Notes: generated by a model not told the origin, from the letters alone. Positions 1 through 6,310 are shown, counted from the stretch's first letter. The stretch is DNA of 9,617 bases from Nitrospirota bacterium (GCA_005877565.1 VBOK01000158.1:1-9617), one strand, 5' to 3'. A program made the numbers and translations.

Positions 1-113
1 TGCTCTTCCTGCCGGGAGCGGTGGTTCCTGGCATCGAGGCGGCCGATCCGATGATCGCCGTGCGTTCGGCGGCCTACCCGATTTCCTTTGCCCGCCGATT
101 CAAGTCACAGTGA
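1..113 (+). CDS. C-terminal end of a probable catalase-family peroxidase (partial)
   Basis: The frame beginning at base 3 is open from the window edge to a TGA at 111-113 and gives 36 residues. The stretch includes PGIEAADPMIAVRSAAYPIS followed by FARRF. Its pattern (pGIE, then DPm, R, aaY, iSf, RR) resembles the C-terminus of the small heme catalase-related peroxidases (SrpA type), which end in a similar 'DP...R..aY.vSf.RR' segment. Those enzymes use heme to break down peroxide, often with an organic co-substrate. No heme ligand or active-site residue is visible because only the tail is present, so the family call rests on a short C-terminal resemblance. The next gene starts 9 nt downstream, so the two are probably co-transcribed. 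Confidence 0.45.
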   Translation, partial: LFLPGAVVPGIEAADPMIAVRSAAYPISFARRFKSQ

Positions 114-122
114 GGACAAACT

Positions 123-1025
123 ATGAAAAGACCAATTCGCATTCTGTTGCAGACGACCATTCCTGAAACCGAAGATGACTGGCACATCGGGCGATTCTCT
201 TTGCTGCGCGACCACCTTGCTTCTTTGAAAGACGAGGCGGGGAATGGACTGTGCAAGGTGACGGCACGCAACCGCGAGTCGGATGCCGGAGCAGATGACC
301 CGGTGCTGAGCACGCTTGATCGCTCAGACTTTGATGAGCTCTGGCTGTTTGCCGTTGACGTGGGCGAGGGTCTGACGGCTGCGGACTGTCGAGGCATCAC
401 GCGCTTTCGTCAACGCGGCGGAGGCGTCCTCGCCACACGGGACCATCAGGATTTGGGCTCATCTCTCTGCACGCTGGGCGGCGTTGGGCGCGCGCATTTT
501 TTTCACACGCGAAATCCTGAGCCCGATGGATCACGGCGCACAATTGACGATTCAGCTACGAGATCCATCTCGTGGCCGAATTATCATTCCGGCAGCAACG
601 GCGATTATCAAATCATCACGCCCGTAGAGCCTGTACATGAGCTGTTGCACAATCCGAGCGCGCCTTCCGGTGCGATTAGATATTTTCCTGCTCATCCGCA
701 TGAAGGCGCGGTCGGCATCCCCGACGGTGAAGAGCACGCGCGCGTCATCGCCATTGGCAAAAGCCTGAAGACCGGGCGCACATTCAACCTGGTCGTCGCT
801 TTCGAGAGAGCGAAAGACAAGCAGGGCAACACGGTCGGTCGAGGGATAGCCGAGGCGAGCTTTCATCACTTCGTGGACTACAACTGGGACACGGATAAGG
901 GCGCGCCGAGTTTTGTCGGCGAGCCGCCTGGCGACGGCATCAACCGCGAACCGAACACTCTGAGCGACATCAAGACATACGCTCGCAACCTGGCTATCTG
1001 GCTTGCTCCTTCACCGCGTGAGTGA
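123..1025 (+). CDS. Conserved protein of unknown function, possibly ThuA/GATase1-like fold
   Basis: This 300-residue soluble protein has no signal peptide or membrane segment. The ATG at 123 follows GAGGA at 112-116, which overlaps the stop of the preceding gene. I do not recognise a characterised family. Visible features are a beta-rich start (IRILLQTT, residues 5-12) and a segment FDELWLFAVDVGEGLTAADC (70-89) followed by GITRFRQRGGGVLATRDHQD (91-110). That order (hydrophobic strand, helix with acidic caps, glycine-rich turn, strand) resembles ThuA-like or class I glutamine-amidotransferase-like folds. A His/Asn/Trp-rich C-terminal region follows (FHHFVDYNWD 247-256; PSFVGEPPGD 262-271). Many conserved-looking His, Asp and Asn residues suggest an enzyme or metal protein, but no catalytic triad is evident. 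Its position directly behind a probable peroxidase gene suggests a shared, perhaps stress-related role (inference). The fold is a guess; that the gene is real is well supported. Confidence 0.8.
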   Translation: MKRPIRILLQTTIPETEDDWHIGRFSLLRDHLASLKDEAGNGLCKVTARNRESDAGADDPVLSTLDRSDFDELWLFAVDVGEGLTAADCRGITRFRQRGGGVLATRDHQDLGSSLCTLGGVGRAHFFHTRNPEPDGSRRTIDDSATRSISWPNYHSGSNGDYQIITPVEPVHELLHNPSAPSGAIRYFPAHPHEGAVGIPDGEEHARVIAIGKSLKTGRTFNLVVAFERAKDKQGNTVGRGIAEASFHHFVDYNWDTDKGAPSFVGEPPGDGINREPNTLSDIKTYARNLAIWLAPSPRE

Positions 1026-1049
1026 AGGCCGGAGTCGAGCCGTCTCGAC
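1008..1049 (+). terminator. Two small hairpins at the end of the first gene pair (weak terminator candidate)
   Basis: CCTTCAC (1008-1014) pairs with GTGAAGG (1022-1028) across a 7-nt loop and spans the stop codon. GTCGAG (1034-1039) pairs with CTCGAC (1044-1049) across a CCGT loop. Neither is followed by a T-run, so intrinsic termination is uncertain. They could instead protect the mRNA 3' end or be chance structure. Confidence 0.25.
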
Positions 1050-1109
1050 ATGAAATGGACCACGCTCCAATCCAGGATGAGAGGGCTCGGCATCTCATGC
1101 CGCTCCTAA

Positions 1110-1157
1110 TGCCGATATGTCGGCATCTGCCGATATGTCGGCGCCGCTTCTTCGGCA
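1110..1157 (+). promoter_or_regulatory. Tandem palindromic activator sites (predicted UAS of a sigma-54 activator), copy 1
   Basis: Two near-identical 16-mers, TGCCGATATGTCGGCA (1110-1125) and TGCCGATATGTCGGCG (1128-1143), are dyads with the arms TGCCGA/TCGGCA around a 4-nt centre. They start 18 bp apart. A degenerate third site, CGCCGCTTCTTCGGCA (1142-1157), keeps the right arm and the GCCG-N6-CGGC core. The group lies about 100-145 bp upstream of a -24/-12 promoter, the usual place for enhancer sites of NtrC-family activators. The same three-site group occurs at 6429-6476 with the same 18- and 14-bp steps. The cognate activator is not in the window, and the motif does not match the NtrC, NorR or PspF sites I know. 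Confidence 0.7.
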
Positions 1158-1212
1158 CCGCATCCCTCACTCAACAAAAGCCTGCTCTCCAGCAAGCTCT
1201 CACCAGCAGTCG

Positions 1213-1236
1213 TTTCAACAACTTAGCTGACTTTTG
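1213..1236 (+). promoter_or_regulatory. Conserved box with IHF-like sequence between activator sites and promoter, copy 1
   Basis: TTTCAACAACTTA (1213-1225) differs at one specified position from the IHF consensus WATCAANNNNTTR. It overlaps a 16-bp block, ACTTAGCTGACTTTTG (1221-1236), that is repeated identically at 6539-6554. In both copies the block starts 34 bp before the -24 GG. IHF-type bending between enhancer and sigma-54 promoter is a known arrangement. Assigning it here is inference; the identity and spacing of the block are seen directly. Confidence 0.5.
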
Positions 1237-1253
1237 CCAGATTGAGGCGCGTC

Positions 1254-1270
1254 TGGAATATGAATTGCCA
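1254..1270 (+). promoter_or_regulatory. Sigma-54 (RpoN) -24/-12 promoter of the ATPase-DedA-pirin-Dps operon
   Basis: TGGAATATGAATTGCCA has GG at 1255-1256 and GC at 1267-1268 separated by exactly 10 nt, the invariant spacing of sigma-54 promoters (consensus TGGCACRNNNNTTGCW). Transcription would begin near 1279-1281, leaving a leader of about 20 nt before the ATG at 1300 with the Shine-Dalgarno AAGGAAGAGG at 1283-1292. The same element with the same spacing occurs at 6572-6588, and upstream activator sites are present, which makes a chance match unlikely. Confidence 0.75.
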
Positions 1271-1299
1271 TTGTTTGGGGTGAAGGAAGAGGAAGCTCC

Positions 1300-2100
1300 A
1301 TGCAATCGGCAGGGAATACATTGGGGTCGGCCATGATTCAGTTTACAGATGTCTCTGTGAGGTTCGGCGAACGACAGGTCCTGAAGAACATCTCGATGAC
1401 TGTGCCGTTTGGCGAGACGCTTGCCATTCTCGGAGGGAGCGGCGCCGGGAAGACGACGATTCTTCGGCTTATCGAGGGGCTTGTGCAACCGGACACGGGG
1501 AGTATCATGGTCGACGGCCAAGAGATAGTGGGTCTCTCGGAACAGCAGATGACTCATGTCCGGAATGCGATGGCCTTGGTCTTTCAAGGCGCGGCCCTGT
1601 TCGATTCCGTGACTGTGCGGGAGAATGTGGGCTATCGCCTCTGGGACCAGGGGACGTTAAGCGAGAAGACAATCGAGAGCAGGATTGCGGAAAGCCTGCA
1701 TTTCGTCGGACTCGATGACATCGCAGAGGCTATGCCGGGCGAGCTGAGCGGCGGCATGAAAAAGCGAGTGGCGATTGCGCGCGCGCTGGCGAATCACCCC
1801 CGGCTGATCCTCTATGATGAACCAACAGCCGGGTTGGACCCGATCAATACGCACATTGTTAAGGAGCTGATTTGCCGGCTGCACGGTCAGGAGCATGTCA
1901 CTCAGATCGTTGTGACGCATGACATTGAGACGGCGTATCAGGTGGCCGATCACCTGATCATGATCCACCAAGGAGAGAAGATCTTCGATGGGACGGTCTC
2001 TGAACTAAAGATGTCCACTGACGAGCGCGTTCAGGCCTTCCTGCATCCGGACGCGGTCCTGTCTGCATCGGATGAGGGTGTCTATTCGGCTGCAAGGTGA
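1300..2100 (+). CDS. MlaF-like ABC transporter ATP-binding protein (phospholipid/organic solvent type)
   Basis: This 266-residue protein is a complete single-domain ABC ATPase. It shows Walker A GGSGAGKT at 45-52, Q-loop Gln96 in VFQGAALFDS, signature LSGGM at 149-153, Walker B LILYDEP at 169-175, D-loop GLD at 178-180 and switch His207 in VVTHD. The Q-loop context (FQGAALFDSVTVRENV) and the LSGGMKKRVAIARAL signature are typical of the MlaF/Ttg2A branch. That branch powers retrograde phospholipid traffic with MlaE, an Mce protein (MlaD) and MlaB. Start 1300 was chosen over the internal ATG at 1333 because AAGGAAGAGG lies 7 nt before it. It is the first gene after the sigma-54 promoter, and only 3 nt separate its stop from the DedA gene. 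No MlaE, MlaD or MlaB gene is in the window, so it is an orphan ATPase here. The family is sure; the partner and substrate are not. Confidence 0.88.
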   Translation: MQSAGNTLGSAMIQFTDVSVRFGERQVLKNISMTVPFGETLAILGGSGAGKTTILRLIEGLVQPDTGSIMVDGQEIVGLSEQQMTHVRNAMALVFQGAALFDSVTVRENVGYRLWDQGTLSEKTIESRIAESLHFVGLDDIAEAMPGELSGGMKKRVAIARALANHPRLILYDEPTAGLDPINTHIVKELICRLHGQEHVTQIVVTHDIETAYQVADHLIMIHQGEKIFDGTVSELKMSTDERVQAFLHPDAVLSASDEGVYSAAR

Positions 2101-2103
2101 CCC

Positions 2104-3051
2104 ATGGATGACGTGACGCAATTCGTGATCCGCCATAGCAGCCTTCTCCTCTTCGCCGCGGTGTTTGCCGAGCAGGTCGGGTTACCCATTCCCGCGGTCC
2201 CGGTGCTGCTCGCCGTTGGGGCGCTGGCCGGAGCCGGCCAAATGAGCCTCGGTATGGCTGTCGGCTTAGCTGTGGCCGCCTGCTTGGCGGGCGATTTCAT
2301 CTGGTACTACCTGGGTCGCTATCGGGGCCGGCATGTCCTGAACCTGCTCTGCCGCATCTCGCTCGAGCCGGACTCGTGCATACGTCGAACGGAGACCTTT
2401 TTCGGCCGACACGGGATGTGGTCTCTCGTCCTCTCCAACTTCATTCCAGGGTTGGGTACCGTGACGCCGGCTCTCGCTGGGTTGTTCGGCGTGAGCGTCG
2501 AGCGGTTCTTGCTGTACAACAGCCTCGGCGCGTTCTTCTGGACCGTGACCTACATCACTCCGGGGTATCTGTTCAGCGACCAGCTCGAGCAGATCGCGGC
2601 GCAGGCAGCCCATTTCGGAGGTTCGCTCGTCGCGCTGATCCTAAGCGCCTTGGCCTTGTATATCGCCTACAAATACTTCCGCCGGCATCTCCTGCTGCGG
2701 AAATTGCGCATTGCGCGGATCACCGCGGACGAGCTCAAGCAGATGATGGACAACGGCCATGAGATGATGATCGTAGACCTACGCCAGCCGCTCGATATTC
2801 AGGCCGATCCCTACACGATCCCCGGCGCGCTGCAGATGGCGATGGAAGAGCTGGAGCAACGGCATCATGAAATCCCTCGCGATCGGGACGTGGTCCTGTA
2901 CTGCGCCTGTCCCAATGAAGCGACCGCCGCTCGGATGGCGCTTCTGCTGAAAAAGAACGGCATCACGCGAGTCCGGCCTCTGGCCGGCGGGGTCGAAGCC
3001 TGGCGTGAGCGCAACTTTCCATTGCAAAAGCTGGGCGAGCAGGCGGCATGA
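2104..3051 (+). CDS. DedA-family membrane protein fused to a C-terminal rhodanese domain
   Basis: This is a 315-residue fusion. Residues 1-195 form a DedA/VTT-type membrane domain: a re-entrant-like N-terminal hairpin with Glu23 in FAEQVGLPIPAVP, GDFIWYYLGR at 63-72, LSNFIPGLGTVTPALAG at 110-126 and hydrophobic segments near 137-157 and 172-192. A basic linker (YFRRHLLLRKLR, 191-202) leads into a cytoplasmic rhodanese-like domain (about 203-307) with VDLRQPLDI, PGALQM and the active loop YCACPNEAT (266-274). Cys267 is at the usual catalytic position and Cys269 is extra. DedA proteins support envelope integrity and are linked to lipid-carrier flipping and proton-motive force. A fused rhodanese suggests a sulfur or redox sensing role (inference). 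The segment where E. coli YqjA needs two arginines reads NFIPGLGT, so those arginines are absent. The SD AAGGTGA (2094-2100) overlaps the previous stop. Confidence 0.88.
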   Translation: MDDVTQFVIRHSSLLLFAAVFAEQVGLPIPAVPVLLAVGALAGAGQMSLGMAVGLAVAACLAGDFIWYYLGRYRGRHVLNLLCRISLEPDSCIRRTETFFGRHGMWSLVLSNFIPGLGTVTPALAGLFGVSVERFLLYNSLGAFFWTVTYITPGYLFSDQLEQIAAQAAHFGGSLVALILSALALYIAYKYFRRHLLLRKLRIARITADELKQMMDNGHEMMIVDLRQPLDIQADPYTIPGALQMAMEELEQRHHEIPRDRDVVLYCACPNEATAARMALLLKKNGITRVRPLAGGVEAWRERNFPLQKLGEQAA

Positions 3052-3079
3052 TGGTGAAGAACCCGGCAGGAGCACGACC

Positions 3080-3748
3080 ATGAATCCAGCGCGGCGACAA
3101 CCACAATATCTGGATCTGCTCCTGCTCACGCATCTTGACGCTTTCGCGCCGGACTCCAATCAGTCGGCGCGGCGATCCTGGTGGCTCATCGTCGGCCTCA
3201 TGCTGCTGGTGGCGTTCTTCTTCAGCCTCATCCTGCTTGTGACAAGTCCTCAGTCTTTGGCTGTCGATGTGGGGCAACTTGAAGACGTGACAGGCGGCGT
3301 GGTGCCGGTCGTGACGTTCGAGGGGCATGACACATTCACGAACGAATACATCTATTCCGTGAAAGTCATCAACCAGACCGGAGACGCTCTTGTGGCAGGC
3401 GCGCTGTTCCTCGTGCTTTCCGAGGTGCAGGATCTGTCCGGAAAAGACGTCATGGGGAGTCTAGAGGTCCCCAATCAAGATGGGAATATTGGGGGCAAGC
3501 CGTACTTCATGATCCCCACTGGTGGATTGTCTGAGTTCCCGTCTTACCAGGAAAGCCAGCCGATCAACGTCCGCCTGCGCTCCCCTGATTACGTGCTTTT
3601 TTACCCACCCTCGTTTCATGTCCTAGGAATACGGCGCCGGGCCACGCAAAGTGTTGAGACACTCATCCAGCAGTTGATGTACGATGGCGTGCTCTCTGAA
3701 GCAGAAGTCCAGGATGCGTTTGAGCCCTTGCGCCGGTTGTCCCAGTGA
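3080..3748 (+). CDS. Membrane-anchored protein of unknown function with an Ig-like periplasmic domain
   Basis: This 222-residue protein has a cytoplasmic N-tail of about 33 residues, one transmembrane segment (about 34-54, WWLIVGLMLLVAFFFSLILL) and a C-terminal domain predicted outside the cytoplasm. I chose the ATG at 3080, which follows GGCAGGAG (3065-3072). An in-frame ATG at 3005 would overlap the DedA gene by 47 nt and has no clear SD. The outer part (about 75-185) contains YSVKVINQTGDALVAGALFL, then SLEVPNQDG, GKPYFMIP and PINVRLRSPD. This order of strand, Asn-rich turn and strand resembles the Ig/FN3-like modules of surface proteins that read 'v.vtN.sg..l.gp..lvl' and end in a 'v.f.np' strand. 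A helical tail (about 188-222) follows. No enzyme motif is visible. Its place between DedA and pirin suggests an envelope role, but the function is unknown. Confidence 0.75.
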   Translation: MNPARRQPQYLDLLLLTHLDAFAPDSNQSARRSWWLIVGLMLLVAFFFSLILLVTSPQSLAVDVGQLEDVTGGVVPVVTFEGHDTFTNEYIYSVKVINQTGDALVAGALFLVLSEVQDLSGKDVMGSLEVPNQDGNIGGKPYFMIPTGGLSEFPSYQESQPINVRLRSPDYVLFYPPSFHVLGIRRRATQSVETLIQQLMYDGVLSEAEVQDAFEPLRRLSQ

Positions 3749-3769
3749 CTCGACCGGAAGGAGGTTGCC

Positions 3770-4633
3770 ATGAAGTCGTTGCCTCGAAAAATCGAAACGA
3801 TCATCGAGCCGGAACCTGTCGTTGAGGGCGCGGGGGTCCGGCTCAAACGAAGTATCGCGACGCGAAGGCTGGACTATCTTGATCCATTCCTTCTGTTGGA
3901 TCACTTTGCGTCCAGCAATCCCCGCGATTATGAGGCCGGGTTCCCCCTGCATCCTCATCGCGGGATCGAAACGGTGACCTACGTGCTGCAGGGAGAGGTG
4001 CATCACAAGGATACCCTCGGCAACTCCGGGAGCATCGGGGCCGGGGACGTGCAGTGGATGACGGCCGGACGCGGCATCATGCACGAGGAAATGCCGCAGG
4101 TACGTCCGGAAGGGATTGCCGGATTCCAACTCTGGGTCAATCTGCCGGCGAAGCTCAAGATGACCAAGCCGCGCTACCAGGATATCCGGTCGGCCGAGAT
4201 CCCTGAGATCAAAAAAGACAACGGAGCACGGATCCGGGTGATTACCGGAACGGTTAATGGCGTCAGCGGGCCGGTGACCGGAATTGCCGCCAATCCCAAC
4301 TACCTGGATGTGTTCGTGCCTGCTCATGCTTCCTTGGTCCAGCCGATCCACCGAGGGCACACGGCGTTCGCCTACGTCTTTGAAGGCGAGGCAAAATTTT
4401 CCGGGGATGAGAAAGAAGACGGAACCATGGTTTCACACCCCAGGCTCGTCGTGTTGGGTGACGGCGACTATGTGAAGGTGATCACGGGTGAGACACCGGT
4501 GCGCTTTTTGCTGGTTTCCGGGAAACCGTTGAACGAGCCCATTGCGCGGTATGGTCCATTCGTGATGAACACAGAGGAGGAGATCGAGCAGACGCTGCAA
4601 GAACTCCGGCAGGGAACCTTCGTCACCACGTGA
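3770..4633 (+). CDS. Pirin-family bicupin protein
   Basis: This 287-residue protein is full length for bacterial pirins. The N-terminal cupin carries the metal ligands of the family: His61 and His63 in PLHPHRGIETVTYVLQGEV, and His105 and Glu107 in MTAGRGIMHEEMP. These match the His-x-His ... His-x-Glu iron site of human pirin and E. coli YhhW. Other family marks are DPFLLLDHF (38-46), GFQLWVNLP (118-126) and a second cupin ending in VRFLLVSGKPLNEPIARYGP. Pirins are mononuclear iron proteins; some oxidise quercetin-type flavonoids, others act as redox-responsive partners of regulators or enzymes, so the exact role cannot be read from sequence. A strong SD AAGGAGG (3758-3764) precedes the ATG, 21 nt after the previous stop. 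With Dps next door, a role in oxidative stress is plausible (inference). Confidence 0.93.
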   Translation: MKSLPRKIETIIEPEPVVEGAGVRLKRSIATRRLDYLDPFLLLDHFASSNPRDYEAGFPLHPHRGIETVTYVLQGEVHHKDTLGNSGSIGAGDVQWMTAGRGIMHEEMPQVRPEGIAGFQLWVNLPAKLKMTKPRYQDIRSAEIPEIKKDNGARIRVITGTVNGVSGPVTGIAANPNYLDVFVPAHASLVQPIHRGHTAFAYVFEGEAKFSGDEKEDGTMVSHPRLVVLGDGDYVKVITGETPVRFLLVSGKPLNEPIARYGPFVMNTEEEIEQTLQELRQGTFVTT

Positions 4634-4679
4634 GAAAAGGAAAAGGGAAAGGAATGGGAAAATTCAAAGGAGGAACGCC

Positions 4680-5285
4680 ATGAAGAGTCATGCTTTAAAA
4701 GATCAGAGCATTCTCGACCGCGTGCGGCCGCTTGTGGATCAGGACTCGAGAGAGATCCAACCGTATGGAAGGATCGCGAAGCTGCCGATCGCGTTGGCGG
4801 AGAGCGCCTGCATGGAGAGTGTGGAAAATCTCAACCAACTCCTTGCCGACACGATCACGCTGCGCGACATGTATAAGAAGCACCACTGGCAGGTCGCGGG
4901 CCCGACTTTCTATCAACTGCACCTGCTCTACGACAAGCACTTCCAGGAACAGAGCGAACTCGTGGATTCGCTCGCCGAGCGCGTCCAGATGCTGGGTGGG
5001 GTCAGCATTGCGATGGCGCACGATGTGGCGGAGACGACCCTGATTCCTCGGCTCCCGCGTGGCCGGCAGGAGGTGCCCGTGCAACTGTCTCGGCTACTCC
5101 ATGCGCACGAGGTCATTCTGTTTGAGTCCCGAACGATGGCCAAGCAAGCCGTCGAAGCTGGCGATGATGGGACGAATGACTTGCTGGTGAGCGATGTGAT
5201 CCGCACGAACGAAATGCAGGTCTGGTTTCTCTCGGAACATTTGGTTGAGGAGCCTCTTGTTCGCGCCAGCGGACGAGTGGGGTAG
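4680..5285 (+). CDS. Dps-family ferritin-like DNA-protection protein
   Basis: This 201-residue four-helix ferritin-like protein of the Dps class is somewhat longer than E. coli Dps (167 residues) because of an N-terminal extension of about 45 residues. The inter-subunit ferroxidase ligands of Dps can all be placed: His69 in KKHHWQVAGP, His81 and Asp85 in LHLLYDKHF, then Asp96 and Glu100 in LVDSLAER. The spacings equal those of E. coli His51, His63, Asp67, Asp78 and Glu82. Dps shells oxidise ferrous iron with peroxide and store it, and some bind DNA; the Lys/Arg-containing N-tail (K2, K7, R14, R16) could do so (inference). The ATG follows AAAGGAGG (4666-4673). The 46-nt gap after pirin is almost all purine (about 4632-4673), with no terminator seen. 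Second-to-last gene of the operon. Confidence 0.92.
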   Translation: MKSHALKDQSILDRVRPLVDQDSREIQPYGRIAKLPIALAESACMESVENLNQLLADTITLRDMYKKHHWQVAGPTFYQLHLLYDKHFQEQSELVDSLAERVQMLGGVSIAMAHDVAETTLIPRLPRGRQEVPVQLSRLLHAHEVILFESRTMAKQAVEAGDDGTNDLLVSDVIRTNEMQVWFLSEHLVEEPLVRASGRVG

Positions 5286-5345
5286 GGATCATGGGCGCCT
5301 CATGCGACTGGTAAGGAACAGGGGCAAAAAATAGGAGGTCAAGAC

Positions 5346-6289
5346 ATGTTACAGACACGTGGATACGCAACCAAAGGTCCTACATCTATTCTCGAACCGT
5401 TCAACTTTGAGCGGCGCGATCCGGGTCCACACGATGTGCTGATCGAAATTCTCTACTGCGGCATCTGCCACTCTGACATCCATCAGGCGCGGGACGAGTG
5501 GGGTGGCTCGATTTTTCCGATGGTCCCCGGCCACGAAATTGTCGGACGCGTGAAACGCGTCGGACCCAAGGTGAAACGATTCAAAATCGGTGAGCTCGCC
5601 GGAGTCGGCTGTTTCGTGGATTCCTGTCGAAAGTGCGCGAGCTGCAAGGCAGGCCTGGAGCAGTACTGCGAAGTTCATCTCGTCCTCACGTACAACGGAA
5701 CCGAGAAAGACGAGAAGACTCCGACGTACGGGGGCTACTCATCGCAAATCGTTGTGGACGAGAAGTATACGCTCAAGATCTCCCCTTCGTCGGGTTAGGC
5801 GGATTGGGTCACATGGCAGTCAAGCTGGCTGCTGCAATGGGCGCTGAGGTCACCGTTTTCAGCACGTCTAAAACGAAAGAACAGGATGCGCGCCGCCTTG
5901 GCGCGCATGACTTTGTCGTTTCGTTGGACGCCAAGAACCTCGACGCCCTCGCCAATCGGTTTGATTTCATCCTCGATGCGGTCTCCGCGCCCCATGATAT
6001 CAATGCGTACCTGAATCTCTTGCGCAGGGATGGGGTGCTGACGCTGGTGGGCGTTCCGGCCAAGCCGTTGCAAGTCCAGGCCTTCTCGCTCATTCCCAAG
6101 AGAAGAAAACTTGCAGGCTCCATGATCGGCGGCATTCGCGAGACACAGGAGATGCTCGATTACTGCGCGAAAAAGAAGATTACGTCGGATGTTGAGGTGA
6201 TCCCCATTCAGCAGATCGAAGCGGCTTGGGAGCGGACGATCAAAGGCGATGTGCGCTATCGCTTCGTCATCGACATGAAAACACTCTGA
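5346..6289 (+). pseudogene. Zinc-dependent NAD(P) alcohol dehydrogenase (YahK/CAD type), broken by internal frameshifting deletion
   Basis: The first frame (5346-5798, 150 aa) is the start of a cinnamyl-alcohol/YahK-type dehydrogenase: catalytic zinc residues Cys41 in GICHSD and His63-Glu64 in PGHE, and structural-zinc cysteines at 94, 97, 100 and 108. It reads through YTLKISP and then SSG-stop (TAG at 5796). The rest continues in another frame from about 5787, giving FVGLGGLGHMAVKLAAAMGA and on to VIDMKTL (stop 6287-6289). The two parts add to about 314 residues against about 350 for the family. Family members have roughly 35 residues between KISP and the GLGGLG nucleotide-binding turn, including the PLLCAGIT segment with the third catalytic zinc ligand. 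That block is absent, so this is a deletion of about 100 nt, not a simple indel, and programmed frameshifting could not restore the enzyme. The SD AGGAGG (5333-5338) is intact. Last gene of the operon. Confidence 0.85.
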
Positions 6290-6310
6290 TTTCCACGGGA
6301 AGAGTTTTTT
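6283..6310 (+). terminator. Probable rho-independent terminator of the first operon
   Basis: ACTC (6283-6286) and TTCC (6291-6294) pair with GGAA (6298-6301) and GAGT (6302-6305) around an ACG loop, with a 4-nt bulge (TGAT) on the 5' side. TTTTT follows at 6306-6310. The hairpin overlaps the dehydrogenase stop codon. The bulge weakens it, but position and T-run fit the end of the operon. From here to 6428 I see no gene or other clear element. Confidence 0.5.

Noticed and set aside
1110..1157. Closely spaced repeats read as a possible CRISPR array
   Set aside because: There are only two good units of 16 bp with a 2-bp gap and no spacers; dyad symmetry and promoter position fit protein binding sites.
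1022..1336. 104-codon + strand open frame between the first gene pair and the ATPase
   Set aside because: It runs through the palindromes, the conserved box and the sigma-54 promoter, has no SD and no protein-like pattern. The region is better explained as regulatory.
3623..4360. Minus-strand open frame (245 codons) opposite pirin
   Set aside because: Pirin on the + strand has a strong SD and all metal ligands; the antisense frame has no recognisable feature.
5775..5815. Programmed ribosomal frameshift in the alcohol dehydrogenase
   Set aside because: There is no convincing slippery site with downstream structure, and about 35 family residues are absent, so a shift of frame would not rebuild the enzyme.
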